From Parapontixanthobacter sp963736595 (lineage in GTDB: Bacteria; Pseudomonadota; Alphaproteobacteria; Sphingomonadales; Sphingomonadaceae), in NCBI GenBank assembly GCA_963736595.1, contig CAVTPG010000002.1, positions 1-64,000 on the forward strand: 64,000 nucleotides of DNA, given 5' to 3'. How positions within the stretch are numbered: position 1 is the stretch's first letter; the number at the start of each line of letters is the position of its first letter. Under the pieces are notes generated by a model that was not told the DNA's origin, searched no databases, and worked only from the letters and a program-made list of their open reading frames with translations. The position numbers and the translations under genes were made by a program. Positions 45,002-53,808 of this stretch are shown piece by piece.

Positions 45002-46978
45002 TCAGCTTTTCGCGTCGGTATCGGCTTTGGCGTCCGCATCACCGTCAGCCGGGCTGTCTTCTCCGACTTCGGAGAATTCTGCATCGACCACGTCTTCATC
45101 TGCCGCATCAGCAGCAGCCGCTTCCGCGCCGCCATCACTGCCAGCTTCACCGGCCTTGGCCTGCTCCTGCTCGTAAATCGACTGACCCATTTTCATCGCG
45201 ACATTGCTCAGCTCTTGCGACTTGGCGTTGATCGCTTCGACATCGTCGCCTTCCAGCGCAGTCTTGGCCTCGGCCAAGGCAGCCTCGACATCGGCTTTCA
45301 GCGATGCGTCGATCTTGTCGCCATGTTCTTCAAGCTGCTTTTCGGTCGCATGAACCAGACTGTCAGCCTGATTGCGAGCTTCCGCCGTTTCCTTGCGCTT
45401 CTTGTCTTCTTCGGCAAACTTCTCGGCATCCTGCACCATCTGGTCGATGTCGCTATCGGACAGACCGCCCGACGCCTGAATGCGGATTTGCTGTTCTTTG
45501 CCCGTGCCTTTGTCCTTCGCCGACACGTTGACGATACCGTTCGCATCGATGTCGAACGTGACTTCGATTTGCGGCACGCCGCGCGGAGCCGAAGGGATGC
45601 CGACGAGGTCGAATTGACCCAGCATCTTGTTATCGGCGGCCATTTCCCGCTCACCCTGAGCCACGCGAATGGTCACGGCCTGCTGATTGTCTTCGGCAGT
45701 GGAATAGGTTTGCGATTTCTTCGTCGGGATCGTCGTGTTGCGATCGATCATGCGCGTGAATACGCCGCCAAGTGTTTCGATGCCCAGCGACAATGGTGTC
45801 ACATCGAGCAGCAGCACGTCTTTAACATCGCCCTGCAACACGCCAGCCTGAATGGCTGCACCCATCGCCACGACTTCATCGGGATTGACGCCGGTATGCG
45901 GTTTGGAACCGAAGAACTGTTCCACGACTTCGCGCACCTTAGGCATCCGCGTCATACCGCCGACTAGAATAACTTCGTCGATTTCGCCCTTTTCCATGCC
46001 GGCATCTTTCAACGCCTTCTTGCATGGCTCCAGCGTGCGCTTGATCAGGTCGCCAACCATCTTTTCCAGATCGGAGCGGCTGATGTTCTCGACCAAATGC
46101 AGCGGCGTGGACGAACCACCTTCCATGCGCGCGGTGATAAACGGCAGATTGACTTCGGTCGTCTGCGAACTGGACAGCTCGATCTTGGCTTTCTCGGCAG
46201 CTTCCTTCAAGCGTTGCAAAGCAAGCTTGTCGGTCCGCAGATCCATGTTCTCTTTTTTCTTGAACTGCTCGGCCAGCCATTCGACGATCGCCGTGTCGAA
46301 ATCTTCACCGCCCAGAAACGTATCGCCATTGGTGGATTTGACTTCGAACACACCGTCACCGATTTCCAGAATGGAAATGTCGAACGTACCGCCACCAAGG
46401 TCATAAACGGCAATGGTTTTGCCATCGTTTTTATCAAGGCCGTAAGCCAATGCTGCCGCAGTCGGCTCGTTAATGATCCGCAGGACTTCAAGGCCCGCAA
46501 TCTGGCCCGCATCTTTGGTCGCCTGACGCTGTGCATCATTGAAGTAAGCCGGAACGGTAATGACCGCTTGCGTGACAGTCTCGCCAAGATAGCTCTCGGC
46601 GGTTTCTTTCATCTTTTGCAGGATAAAAGCGGATACCTGACTGGGCGAATATTTCTCGCCGCCGGCTTCCACCCACGCATCGCCGTTCGATCCTTTGACA
46701 ATATCATAAGGAACCAGGCCCATGTCTTTCTTCGTCAACGGATCGTCGAACCGGCGACCGATTAGGCGCTTGATCGCGAACAGCGTGTTGTCGGGATTGG
46801 TCACCGCTTGCCGTTTGGCAGGCTGACCGATCAGACGCTCGCTATCTTTGGTGAATGCCACGATCGAAGGCGTCGTGCGCGCACCTTCGGAATTTTCGAT
46901 GACCTTGGGCTTGCCGCCATCCATAACAGCGACACAGCTGTTGGTGGTGCCAAGGTCGATACCGATTACTTTAGCCAT
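45002..46978 (-). CDS. dnaK: Chaperone DnaK (Hsp70)
   Basis: A 658-aa ATP-dependent chaperone. The nucleotide-binding domain carries IGIDLGTTNSCVAV, AVYDLGGGTFDISILEIG and VGGMTRMPKV. The substrate-binding domain has LLDVTPLSLGIETLGG. The C-terminal lid and an Ala/Asp/Glu-rich tail (DEDVVDAEFSEV) complete the protein. The ATG at 46978 is the family start; the open frame extending to 47341 is antisense to the copper chaperone gene. A heat-shock promoter lies at 47061-47091. The partner genes are dnaJ (adjacent) and grpE-hrcA (48.5-50.2 kb). Confidence 0.98.
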   Translation of the reverse strand: MAKVIGIDLGTTNSCVAVMDGGKPKVIENSEGARTTPSIVAFTKDSERLIGQPAKRQAVTNPDNTLFAIKRLIGRRFDDPLTKKDMGLVPYDIVKGSNGDAWVEAGGEKYSPSQVSAFILQKMKETAESYLGETVTQAVITVPAYFNDAQRQATKDAGQIAGLEVLRIINEPTAAALAYGLDKNDGKTIAVYDLGGGTFDISILEIGDGVFEVKSTNGDTFLGGEDFDTAIVEWLAEQFKKKENMDLRTDKLALQRLKEAAEKAKIELSSSQTTEVNLPFITARMEGGSSTPLHLVENISRSDLEKMVGDLIKRTLEPCKKALKDAGMEKGEIDEVILVGGMTRMPKVREVVEQFFGSKPHTGVNPDEVVAMGAAIQAGVLQGDVKDVLLLDVTPLSLGIETLGGVFTRMIDRNTTIPTKKSQTYSTAEDNQQAVTIRVAQGEREMAADNKMLGQFDLVGIPSAPRGVPQIEVTFDIDANGIVNVSAKDKGTGKEQQIRIQASGGLSDSDIDQMVQDAEKFAEEDKKRKETAEARNQADSLVHATEKQLEEHGDKIDASLKADVEAALAEAKTALEGDDVEAINAKSQELSNVAMKMGQSIYEQEQAKAGEAGSDGGAEAAAADAADEDVVDAEFSEVGEDSPADGDADAKADTDAKS

Positions 46979-47060
46979 TGTTACCCCATCTTCATTAAAC
47001 TGGACGCCGAACCAATTCCCTCGTCCAAGGCAAAACCGTTCGGCGACGTGATCATGGATG

Positions 47061-47091
47061 CGGATATAGGAGCGGTTTTTCTTGGCACAAG
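47061..47091 (-). promoter_or_regulatory. RpoH (sigma-32) promoter of dnaK
   Basis: On the minus strand, CTTG (47091-47088), exactly 17 bases, then CCTATATCCG (47070-47061) matches the alphaproteobacterial RpoH pattern CTTG-N17/18-CYTATNTNNG. Transcription would start about 75 bases before the dnaK ATG. No CIRCE element (the HrcA operator, an inverted repeat with half-site TTAGCACTC) was seen here, so dnaK is probably under RpoH rather than HrcA. Confidence 0.8.
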
Positions 47092-47140
47092 AGAGCGAAT
47101 TGCTTAAGAAACGCGCGAAAGTTTGGCGGGGATACAAAAA

Positions 47141-47632
47141 ATGACACATCGGATCGGTTCGCATATCGGAACAGCGGTTTTGCTGGCAATTGGCGCTGCG
47201 GGGCTGGCCAGTTGCGGCGAACCGGCAAGCGATGAGAGCGCCTCGGCAAGCGATGAAATCGGGCTGGTCGCGAGCGATGCAAGGCTGGTTTTGCCCGCTG
47301 TCGAAGGCAATCCCGCTGCGGTTTATTTCAATTTGACGCATAATGGCGCGGAGAATGTCGTGGTGCGGGCTGCATCGGTTTCGGGTGCAGAGCGCGCAGA
47401 GCTACATGAAATGTCCGAATGGTCCGGTGAAATGGTGATGGGCGAAATGGCGCCGATGATGCTGGAGCCGGGCGCTAATGTAACGTTCGAGCCGGGCGCA
47501 AAACACGTCATGGCATTCGGCCTTGCGCCAGATATTGCCGCTGGCAGCGAAGTCGAAGTTACGCTGACGGTGCTGGGCGGCGATAAATACAGCTTCACCG
47601 CGCCAGTGCAAAGCGCCGGGGATGATCGCTGA
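47141..47632 (+). CDS. PCuAC-type periplasmic copper(I) chaperone, lipoprotein
   Basis: A 163-aa protein. A lipoprotein signal peptide ends in a lipobox (LASC) with acylated Cys25, followed by a Ser/Asp/Glu-rich linker and a PCuAC domain. The metal motif H-x10-M-x21-H-x-M is exact: His89, Met100, His122, Met124. These proteins deliver Cu(I) to cytochrome oxidase CuA or CuB sites in the periplasm. The ATG at 47141 has a GGGGA site; a TTG at 47123 is the alternative. It is divergent from dnaK. No oxidase or copper gene is nearby. Confidence 0.9.
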   Translation: MTHRIGSHIGTAVLLAIGAAGLASCGEPASDESASASDEIGLVASDARLVLPAVEGNPAAVYFNLTHNGAENVVVRAASVSGAERAELHEMSEWSGEMVMGEMAPMMLEPGANVTFEPGAKHVMAFGLAPDIAAGSEVEVTLTVLGGDKYSFTAPVQSAGDDR

Positions 47633-47655
47633 GTTCAACGCTGGTCGAAAATGAT

Positions 47656-48165
47656 GTGCCACCGCCCTGCCCGGTTGGCGGAGAACGCCCGCTGACCAGC
47701 GGCGAAATCAACCTGGCGCGCAGCATTTATGGCGATGCCATCGATTACAGTAGGGTCACGTTAAAGCGCCGCAAATGGTTTCCATTTCAGCCGCGTCGCA
47801 CGACGATGGCGCCACGCGGCCACATCCATTTCCATCCCAAAGGTGCGGCCTATTGCGAGGACTTTTCGAAAGTCTCAATCACCCGCGCAGGCTTGCTCAT
47901 TCACGAACTGGCTCATGTCTGGCAAGCGCAGCAAAAAGGCGACTGGTGGCTGGTCTTTAATCGCCATCCCTGGTGCCGCTATCACTATTCGCTAAAGCCG
48001 GGCTGGCCGCTATCCAAATACGGAATCGAGCAACAGGCCGAGATTATCAAACACGCATTTTATCTGCGCAATGGTGTGCGGATTGCCGGCATATCCGATG
48101 CCGCAGCCTATGATCTGCTGGTCAATTTTCCGGGTGCGAAGCCGCGCGCGATGTCAGAGCGTTAA
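47656..48165 (+). CDS. 'Vgr-related' protein with HELAH zinc-site motif
   Basis: A 169-aa protein resembling the sphingomonad family annotated 'vgr related protein'. The core LTSGEINLARSIYGDAIDY is followed by HIHFHP, LLIHELAHVWQAQQKGDW and GIEQQAEIIKHAF. The HExxH-like sequence HELAH suggests a metal site, but catalysis is unproven and there are no VgrG (type VI) domains. Start uncertain: GTG at 47656, or the in-frame CTG at 47629 that overlaps the upstream TGA. No signal peptide is seen. It probably shares a transcript with the copper chaperone. Confidence 0.72.
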   Translation: MPPPCPVGGERPLTSGEINLARSIYGDAIDYSRVTLKRRKWFPFQPRRTTMAPRGHIHFHPKGAAYCEDFSKVSITRAGLLIHELAHVWQAQQKGDWWLVFNRHPWCRYHYSLKPGWPLSKYGIEQQAEIIKHAFYLRNGVRIAGISDAAAYDLLVNFPGAKPRAMSER

Positions 48166-48178
48166 GCCAACACCACTG

Positions 48179-48469
48179 TTAGCGCGGGTCGTCGGGATAG
48201 CCTGATGTTCCAAAGCAATCATCGTCCACATAGCGATCATTGTTATAGCCGTCGCAATCGTCGTTCTTATCGACGAAATAGCCGACCGCTCCACCCGCTA
48301 ACGCGCCAGCCAGCGCATAGGTCTTGATGTCGCGACCGGTTGCAGCCGCCACTCCGGCACCAACGGCGGCACCGCCAAGAACGCCCTCTGCTGCGTAGTT
48401 TTCCGCACAACCAGCCAAAGGAACTGTGGCCATTGCCAAAGCGGGAGCGAGCAAAAATGAATGTTTCAT
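48179..48469 (-). CDS. Small glycine-zipper lipoprotein
   Basis: A 96-aa protein starting MKHSFLLAPALAMATVPLAGC, with a lipobox (LAGC, Cys21). A Gly/Ala-rich zipper (VLGGAAVGAGVAAATG and ALAGALAGGAVGYFV) is followed by an Asp/Tyr-rich tail with two cysteines (NDDCDGYNNDRYVDDDCFG). It is probably anchored in the outer membrane; related small lipoproteins (17 kDa antigen/OmpA-like glycine-zipper types) support the envelope. Function unknown. The ATG has a GGAGG site 8 bases upstream. It converges with the vgr-related gene 13 bp away. Confidence 0.75.
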   Translation of the reverse strand: MKHSFLLAPALAMATVPLAGCAENYAAEGVLGGAAVGAGVAAATGRDIKTYALAGALAGGAVGYFVDKNDDCDGYNNDRYVDDDCFGTSGYPDDPR

Positions 48470-48548
48470 CGAATATCCTCCATCACATTCGCCCCAAAGA
48501 TTTACGATTGCGCGAGCCGAAGGTTCCGTCAGCTATTCTCCGTCGCAA

Positions 48549-49175
48549 TCAGTCCGGCTTTTTGGCCACGCCGACCATCGCAGGGCGCAGCAGCCGTTCC
48601 TTAATCATATAGCCGGGCTGCATTTCCTGCACGATCGTCCCTGGCTCCTGCTCGTCGGTGGGAACTTCCATCATCGCCTGATGCTGGTTCGGATCGAGCG
48701 GCATACCCATCGCAGCGATCCGCGTAATCCCGTTCTGATTAAACACTTTGGCCAGTTCGCGCTGTGTCGCCTCGATCCCGGTGACAAAGCCCTTCATTTT
48801 TTCATCGTCGCGCAAATCAGCGGGAATGGACGCGACCGCCCGATCGAGATTGTCTGACACCGACAGAACATCGCGGGCAAATCCGGTCGCGGCGTAAGTG
48901 CGCGCATCCGAGACGTCTTTTTCCATCCGGCGGCGCACATTTTGCGTCTCTGCGCGGGCATAGAGAACGTCCTGCTTGGCAGTCTCCAGATCGGCTTTCA
49001 GCGAGGCAATTGCATCGCTTTCGGCAGCAACATCATCGCCTTCATGGTCGTCTGCATCATCCGCGCCTGCCAGGAATTCCTCAGGCACACCTTTCAGCTC
49101 TTCGGCCATCGCCGCATCGTTGCTTACTCCGTCAGGGCTCACATCGTCAGGCGCGTTTTTCTTGTCATCATTCAC
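48549..49175 (-). CDS. grpE: Nucleotide exchange factor GrpE
   Basis: A 208-aa dimeric factor that releases ADP from DnaK. A long acidic N-terminal region and coiled coil (LKADLETAKQDVLYARAETQNVRRRMEKD) precede the family core (FARDVLSVSDNLDRAVASIP, GIEATQRELAKVFNQNGITRI and GTIVQEMQPGYMIKERLLRPAMVGVAK). I chose the GTG at 49175, which has a GGAA site 9 bases upstream. The TTG at 49190 directly abuts hrcA but has no such site. It is co-transcribed after hrcA. Confidence 0.94.
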   Translation of the reverse strand: MNDDKKNAPDDVSPDGVSNDAAMAEELKGVPEEFLAGADDADDHEGDDVAAESDAIASLKADLETAKQDVLYARAETQNVRRRMEKDVSDARTYAATGFARDVLSVSDNLDRAVASIPADLRDDEKMKGFVTGIEATQRELAKVFNQNGITRIAAMGMPLDPNQHQAMMEVPTDEQEPGTIVQEMQPGYMIKERLLRPAMVGVAKKPD

Positions 49176-49190
49176 GTCGTATTGTTCCAA

Positions 49191-50246
49191 TTAGCTAAGT
49201 AATTTGCCCAGCGAACGGGCCGTAAAATCAACCATGGGGACGAGCCGCGCGTAATTCAACCGCGTCGGGCCAATCACGCCCAGCACGCCGACCACTTTGC
49301 CCTCGCCGTCGCGATAAGGCGCGGCAATAACCGACGACCCTGATAAAGCGAACAAGCGGTTCTCCGATCCGATAAAGATGCGTGTCGATCCGGCATCACG
49401 CGCGCTTTCGAGCAATTCGGCCACCGATTGCTTGTTTTCCAGATCGTCCAGCAATTGCCGCACCCGATCAAGATCGTCGAGCGCGTTCTCATCGAGTAGA
49501 TTGGCTTGCCCCCGGACAATGAGAACCGGACGCCGCGTGGCATCCTCGCTCCATACGGCAAGGCCGCGCGTCACGAGATCCTGACTGGCTTTATCGAGCG
49601 CTGTTTTGCCGCTCGCAATGTCGCGCGACAGCACTTGCTCTGCTTCGGCAAGGCTGCGCCCGGACAGTCGCGCGGTAATGAAATTGCCTGCTTGCTCCAA
49701 CGCCGATGGACCGACTTCGCCGACAGAATCGAGGACGCGGTTTTCCACTTGCCCGTCATCCCCGACCAGCACCGCGAGAACGCGCCCTTGCGCCAATGGC
49801 ATAAAGCTCATCTGCGCCAGCTTCGGCTCGCGCGTCGGGACCAGCACCATGCCCGCCGCGCCCGATAAATCGGACAAAACGGCGCTGGTATTGGCAAGCG
49901 CTTCCTCGATCGGCCCGCTGCCGCTGACTCGCTGTTCAATGGCTGCGCGCTCCTGCCGGTTCGGCTCGGCCACTTGCATCATCCCATCGACAAACAGGCG
50001 CAAGCCGCTGGTGGTGGGCATTCGCCCGGCACTGGTATGCGGCGCGGCCAGCAGACCTGCCGCTTCCAGATCGGCCAGAACGGAGCGGATCGAGGCCGGC
50101 GACAGATTGATCGATTGCTCACCGGCCAGCGCCTTCGATCCAACCGGCTGTCCGCTAGCGATATAGCCTTCCACGACCAGCCGGAAAATGGCGCGCGTCC
50201 GCTCGCTCATATCGGTGACTTGCGGCTTGGTTGGCGGCTCGCTCAT
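49191..50246 (-). CDS. hrcA: Heat-inducible transcription repressor HrcA
   Basis: A 351-aa repressor of CIRCE-controlled chaperone genes. The N-terminal winged helix (SERTRAIFRLVVEGYIASGQPVGSKALAG; SPASIRSVLADLEAAGLL; HTSAGRMPTTSGLRLFVDGM) and the C-terminal dimerisation and sensing domain (VIGPTRLNYARLVPMVDFTA) are present. Start ATG 50246; a second Met (MSERT, 12 residues on) is possible. No CIRCE was seen upstream of hrcA or dnaK, so its targets, usually groESL, are probably elsewhere. It is divergent from rph over 127 bp. Confidence 0.95.
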   Translation of the reverse strand: MSEPPTKPQVTDMSERTRAIFRLVVEGYIASGQPVGSKALAGEQSINLSPASIRSVLADLEAAGLLAAPHTSAGRMPTTSGLRLFVDGMMQVAEPNRQERAAIEQRVSGSGPIEEALANTSAVLSDLSGAAGMVLVPTREPKLAQMSFMPLAQGRVLAVLVGDDGQVENRVLDSVGEVGPSALEQAGNFITARLSGRSLAEAEQVLSRDIASGKTALDKASQDLVTRGLAVWSEDATRRPVLIVRGQANLLDENALDDLDRVRQLLDDLENKQSVAELLESARDAGSTRIFIGSENRLFALSGSSVIAAPYRDGEGKVVGVLGVIGPTRLNYARLVPMVDFTARSLGKLLS

Positions 50247-50373
50247 ACACTGTCATGTAAAGGCTGGACTTGCGGCGGCAAGTGCGAAGCGCTTAACGAG
50301 ATGCTGCATTCGGCCATATCCGGCCACGAATCGCCTAAGCGAACATACGAACGAACGATTTTTGGAGAATTTC

Positions 50374-51087
50374 ATGCGACCTTCCGGACGTAGCGCAGAT
50401 GAAATGCGCGCGATCACTATCGAAACCGGCTATACCAAACACGCCGAAGGGTCGTGCCTCATCGGGTTCGGCGATACCCGCGTGCTGTGCACGGCCAGCG
50501 TGGAAGAGCGTCTGCCGCCGTGGCTGCGCGGCAAAGGCGAAGGCTGGGTCACGGGCGAATACTCGATGCTGCCTCGCGCCACGCATACGCGCGGCAACCG
50601 GGAAGCGGCGCGCGGCAAGCAATCGGGTAGAACACAGGAAATTCAGCGGCTTATCGGTCGTTCCTTGCGCACTGTCGTAGATATGAAAAAACTGGGTGAG
50701 CGCCAGATCACGCTGGATTGCGACGTGCTTCAGGCCGATGGCGGAACGCGCACAGCATCGATTTCCGGTGCCTGGGTCGCATTGCGCCTCGCGGTCAACG
50801 GATTGATGGCATCGGGCGCAATCAAGGACGACCCGATCAGCGGCAAAGTCGCAGCAATCTCCTGCGGGATTTACGACGGCACGCCGGTGCTGGACCTCGA
50901 CTATGACGAGGATTCCAACGCGGATGCCGATGCCAATTTCGTGCTGATCGAAGGCGGGCAAATTGCCGAAGTGCAAGCAACTGCCGAAGGCGCTACCTAT
51001 GACGAGGAAGGCTTGCTACGCTTGCTGCGCCTCGCAAAAATCGGGTGCGACGGGATCTTCACGGCACAGGCGGATGCGGTGAAGTGA
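50374..51087 (+). CDS. rph: Ribonuclease PH
   Basis: A 237-aa phosphate-dependent 3'-5' exoribonuclease that trims tRNA 3' ends. Seen: MRPSGRSADEMRAITIETGY, TRVLCTASVEERLPPWLRGKGEGWVTGEYSMLPRAT-type core with NREAARGKQSGRTQEIQRLI, and DCDVLQADGGTRTASISG. The ATG at 50374 has a GGAG site; the longer frame from 50188 is antisense to hrcA. The stop overlaps the rdgB GTG (GTGA). The order rph-rdgB-hemW is common in proteobacteria. Confidence 0.97.
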   Translation: MRPSGRSADEMRAITIETGYTKHAEGSCLIGFGDTRVLCTASVEERLPPWLRGKGEGWVTGEYSMLPRATHTRGNREAARGKQSGRTQEIQRLIGRSLRTVVDMKKLGERQITLDCDVLQADGGTRTASISGAWVALRLAVNGLMASGAIKDDPISGKVAAISCGIYDGTPVLDLDYDEDSNADADANFVLIEGGQIAEVQATAEGATYDEEGLLRLLRLAKIGCDGIFTAQADAVK

Positions 51088-51722
51088 GCGAGGCTGCGCG
51101 TCGTCTCGGCTCCGGTTCGCTGGTGATTGCCACGCATAATGCGGGCAAGCTGAAAGAGATCGGCGCGCTGCTGGACCCCTATGGGATCAAATGCTTATCA
51201 GCCGGATCGCTGGGCCTTCCCGAACCTGACGAAACGGGCAAGAGCTTTGTCGAGAATGCCTTGATCAAGGCGCGCGCAGCAGCCGAAGCATCCGGTATTG
51301 TGGCGCTGGCCGATGATAGCGGGTTGTCGGTCGATGCGCTGGACGGTCGCCCCGGCGTGTACACTGCGGACTGGGCAGAGCGACAATGGTTCGAAGGCGC
51401 ACCGGGGCGCGACTGGTATATGGCGATGGGCAAGGTCGAAGGACTGTTGGCCGAACATGGCCCGGACGTGGACCGCAGCGCCGCCTTTCACTGCGTGCTC
51501 GCGATTGCCTGGCCCGATGGCGAATACGCAGTGTATGAAGGCCGCGCACCCGGTAGCCTGACCTGGCCCCCACGCGGGACGCTGGGCTTTGGTTATGATC
51601 CGGTATTCGTACCGCAGGGCGCGGAGCAGACCTTTGCCGAAATCGACCCGGCGCAAAAACACGCGATCAGCCATCGCGCCGATGCGTTTGCCAAGCTGGT
51701 CGCGGAGCAGTTTCCCGGCTAA
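51084..51722 (+). CDS. rdgB: dITP/XTP pyrophosphatase
   Basis: A 212-aa house-cleaning enzyme that removes dITP, ITP and XTP. It has the Ham1 signature LVIATHNAGKLKEIGALL, SFVENALIKARAAAEASG, ALADDSGLSVDALDGRPGVYTA and GTLGFGYDPVFVP. The GTG at 51084 overlaps the rph stop (GTGA), giving a normal length. The mid-part has a short insert (ERQWFEGAPGRDWYMAMGKVE) seen in alphaproteobacterial forms. hemW follows 10 bp later. Confidence 0.95.
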   Translation: MSEAARRLGSGSLVIATHNAGKLKEIGALLDPYGIKCLSAGSLGLPEPDETGKSFVENALIKARAAAEASGIVALADDSGLSVDALDGRPGVYTADWAERQWFEGAPGRDWYMAMGKVEGLLAEHGPDVDRSAAFHCVLAIAWPDGEYAVYEGRAPGSLTWPPRGTLGFGYDPVFVPQGAEQTFAEIDPAQKHAISHRADAFAKLVAEQFPG

Positions 51723-51732
51723 AGCGGGCCGC

Positions 51733-52884
51733 ATGGCTCGCGCGCTTTACATTCATTGGCCCTTTTGCCTCGCCAAATGTCCCTATTGCGACTTTAACAG
51801 CCATGTGCGCGAGCGCGTCGATCACGAACGGTGGCACGATGCCATGCTGGCCGATCTCCGCTTTGAAGCGGAACGCGCTGGCGGCGAGACGCTGAGCAGT
51901 ATCTTCTTCGGCGGCGGCACGCCCAGCCTGATGCCCCCTGCCCTCGTGGCGTCATTGCTGCGCGAAGCCGAGGCTTTGTGGGGCTTTGCCGACAATATCG
52001 AGATCACGCTGGAGGCCAATCCGACATCGGTCGAGACACAGAAATTTGCCGATCTGGCGGTGGCGGGGATCAACCGCGTCTCGCTGGGGGTGCAATCGCT
52101 GGAGCAGGACGCGCTGAGTTTCCTTGGCCGGGAGCATTCGGCAGCGGAGGCTTTGACGGCGCTGGACACGGCGCAAGCCAATTTCGCGCGCGTCAGCTTC
52201 GACTTGATTTATGCGCGACCGGGTCAAAGCGTGGCTGATTGGCAGAGCGAGCTTACCCGTGCGCTGGCCTTCGGCACGGAGCATTGTTCGCTGTATCAGC
52301 TGACGATCGAGCCGGGTACGCGGTTTGCCAGCGATGTTCGGCGCGGTCGGCTTGCCCCACTCGATGACGACACTTGCGCCGATTTGTTTACGCTGACGCA
52401 GGACATGATGCGCGCAGCGGGCTTGCCCGCATACGAGATCAGCAATCATGCGCGGGTCGGCGCAGAGAGCCGCCATAACCTCACATATTGGCGCTATCGC
52501 GATTATGTCGGGATTGGCCCCGGAGCGCATGGGCGGCGCGGCGGTATCGCCACGATGCGGCATAAAAAGCCGGAAAACTTCCTGAACTCCGTCGCCAAGC
52601 ATGGCCACGGCATTGTCGAGCAAAGCGACTTGTCGCCGAGCGATCAGGCCACCGAAGCATTGTTGATGGGCCTGCGCCTCACAGAAGGCGTCGATCTTGC
52701 GGCTTTGTCGCAGCGGGTCGGCCTGCCAATCCCCGCGATGATCGATATGGACAAGTTTGCAGCCTATGAGCGCATGGGGCTGGTCAGCCGCGATGGCGAC
52801 ATTGTGCGTGCGACCGCCAAGGCCATGCCGCTGCTCGATGGCTTGCTGGGGGAGCTGGTTTCGAGCGAACTGGTCAGCGCGTGA
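51733..52884 (+). CDS. hemW: HemW, radical SAM heme chaperone
   Basis: A 383-aa protein formerly called an oxygen-independent coproporphyrinogen oxidase. The radical SAM cluster Cys12, Cys16 and Cys19 (CLAKCPYC) is intact, followed by FFGGGTPSLMPPALVASLL and GVQSLEQDALSFLGR. The HNxxYW region (SRHNLTYWRYRDYVGIGPGAHG) and a C-terminal HemW domain are present. The fourth Cys typical of true HemN is absent (CDFNS rather than CxxCxC), which favours HemW. The ATG at 51733 is 10 bp after rdgB. The stop overlaps the xerC GTG (GTGA). Confidence 0.93.
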   Translation: MARALYIHWPFCLAKCPYCDFNSHVRERVDHERWHDAMLADLRFEAERAGGETLSSIFFGGGTPSLMPPALVASLLREAEALWGFADNIEITLEANPTSVETQKFADLAVAGINRVSLGVQSLEQDALSFLGREHSAAEALTALDTAQANFARVSFDLIYARPGQSVADWQSELTRALAFGTEHCSLYQLTIEPGTRFASDVRRGRLAPLDDDTCADLFTLTQDMMRAAGLPAYEISNHARVGAESRHNLTYWRYRDYVGIGPGAHGRRGGIATMRHKKPENFLNSVAKHGHGIVEQSDLSPSDQATEALLMGLRLTEGVDLAALSQRVGLPIPAMIDMDKFAAYERMGLVSRDGDIVRATAKAMPLLDGLLGELVSSELVSA

Positions 52885-53807
52885 GCGGCACGCCTCAAAA
52901 AGCCGATCTGCTCGAAGAATGGCACCACCATCTTAGCATCGCGCGCAGGCGTTCGCCGCACACGGTCCGCGCTTACACAGCCTGCGCCAATCGCCTGCTC
53001 GAATATCTGTCGCTGACCGACTGGCACGCCATTGGCAGTGTGACATCGTCGCAAATTCGCGAATTTTTGGCTGATCGGAGAGCGCAGGGCATCGGCAATG
53101 CCAGCGCCGCCCGCGAATTGTCGGGCATCAAAGCGCTGATTGGTTTTGCGCGCAGGAGAGCGGGGCTGGACGAAGCAGCTATGCCCAGAATGCGCGGACC
53201 ACGGATCAAAAAGGGCTTGCCCCGCCCCGTTGCGCCCGATGATGCAATCGGTCTGGCCGAGGAAGTCGGACTGGATAAGGGCTGGACCGGGACGCGCGAC
53301 CGGGCGGTGCTGTATCTGCTTTACGGCGCAGGATTGCGCATCGCAGAAGCCTTATCGCTGACGGCCAGGGACTTGCCGTTGGGCGACACATTGCGGGTGC
53401 GCGGTAAAGGCGGGAAAGAACGCATCGTGCCGGTCTTGCCGCAAGTGCGCGCAGCGATGACGGCCTATCTCGCGGTAAATCCCTGGTCCTTGGACGCAGA
53501 CGATCCGGTGTTTCGCGGAGTCAAAGGCGGCCCCTTGTCGCAGGGCATGGTGCAAAAAGCGGTCGCCCGCGCACGCATGGCGCTGGGCTTGCCAGCGACC
53601 GCAACGCCGCATGCTTTACGCCATAGTTTTGCGACGCATTTGCTGGGCGCAGGTGCGGATTTGCGCTCGATCCAGGAATTGCTCGGCCATGCCAGTCTCG
53701 GCTCGACGCAGATCTATACCAAGGTCGATGCGGCGGTGCTGCTAGATACCTATCGCAATGCGCATCCGCGCGAGCAAGGCAAACAGCGCTCCGCAACGTC
53801 GGACTAA
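52881..53807 (+). CDS. xerC: Tyrosine recombinase XerC
   Basis: A 308-aa site-specific recombinase that with XerD resolves chromosome dimers at dif. It has an N-terminal SAM-like core-binding domain and a complete catalytic set: Arg153 (LRIAEAL), Lys176 (RGKGGKERIVPV), His244-x2-Arg247 (HALRHSFATH), His270 (LGHASLG), and Tyr279 (STQIYTKVD). Start GTG 52881 overlaps the hemW stop. The housekeeping position and full length favour Xer over a phage integrase; XerC versus XerD is chosen by context only. Confidence 0.9.
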   Translation: MSGTPQKADLLEEWHHHLSIARRRSPHTVRAYTACANRLLEYLSLTDWHAIGSVTSSQIREFLADRRAQGIGNASAARELSGIKALIGFARRRAGLDEAAMPRMRGPRIKKGLPRPVAPDDAIGLAEEVGLDKGWTGTRDRAVLYLLYGAGLRIAEALSLTARDLPLGDTLRVRGKGGKERIVPVLPQVRAAMTAYLAVNPWSLDADDPVFRGVKGGPLSQGMVQKAVARARMALGLPATATPHALRHSFATHLLGAGADLRSIQELLGHASLGSTQIYTKVDAAVLLDTYRNAHPREQGKQRSATSD

Positions 53808-53808
53808 T

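Noticed and set aside
46979..47122. CIRCE operator upstream of dnaK
   Set aside because: No TTAGCACTC / GAGTGCTAA inverted pair is present; the RpoH promoter explains heat control.
47656..48165. A type VI secretion VgrG spike
   Set aside because: Only the historical name suggests it. The protein is 169 aa with a HELAH motif, has no VgrG domains, and no type VI genes are present.
52881..53807. A mobile-element integrase
   Set aside because: The tyrosine recombinase has Xer length, sits in the rph-rdgB-hemW run, and no attachment repeats or phage genes are nearby.
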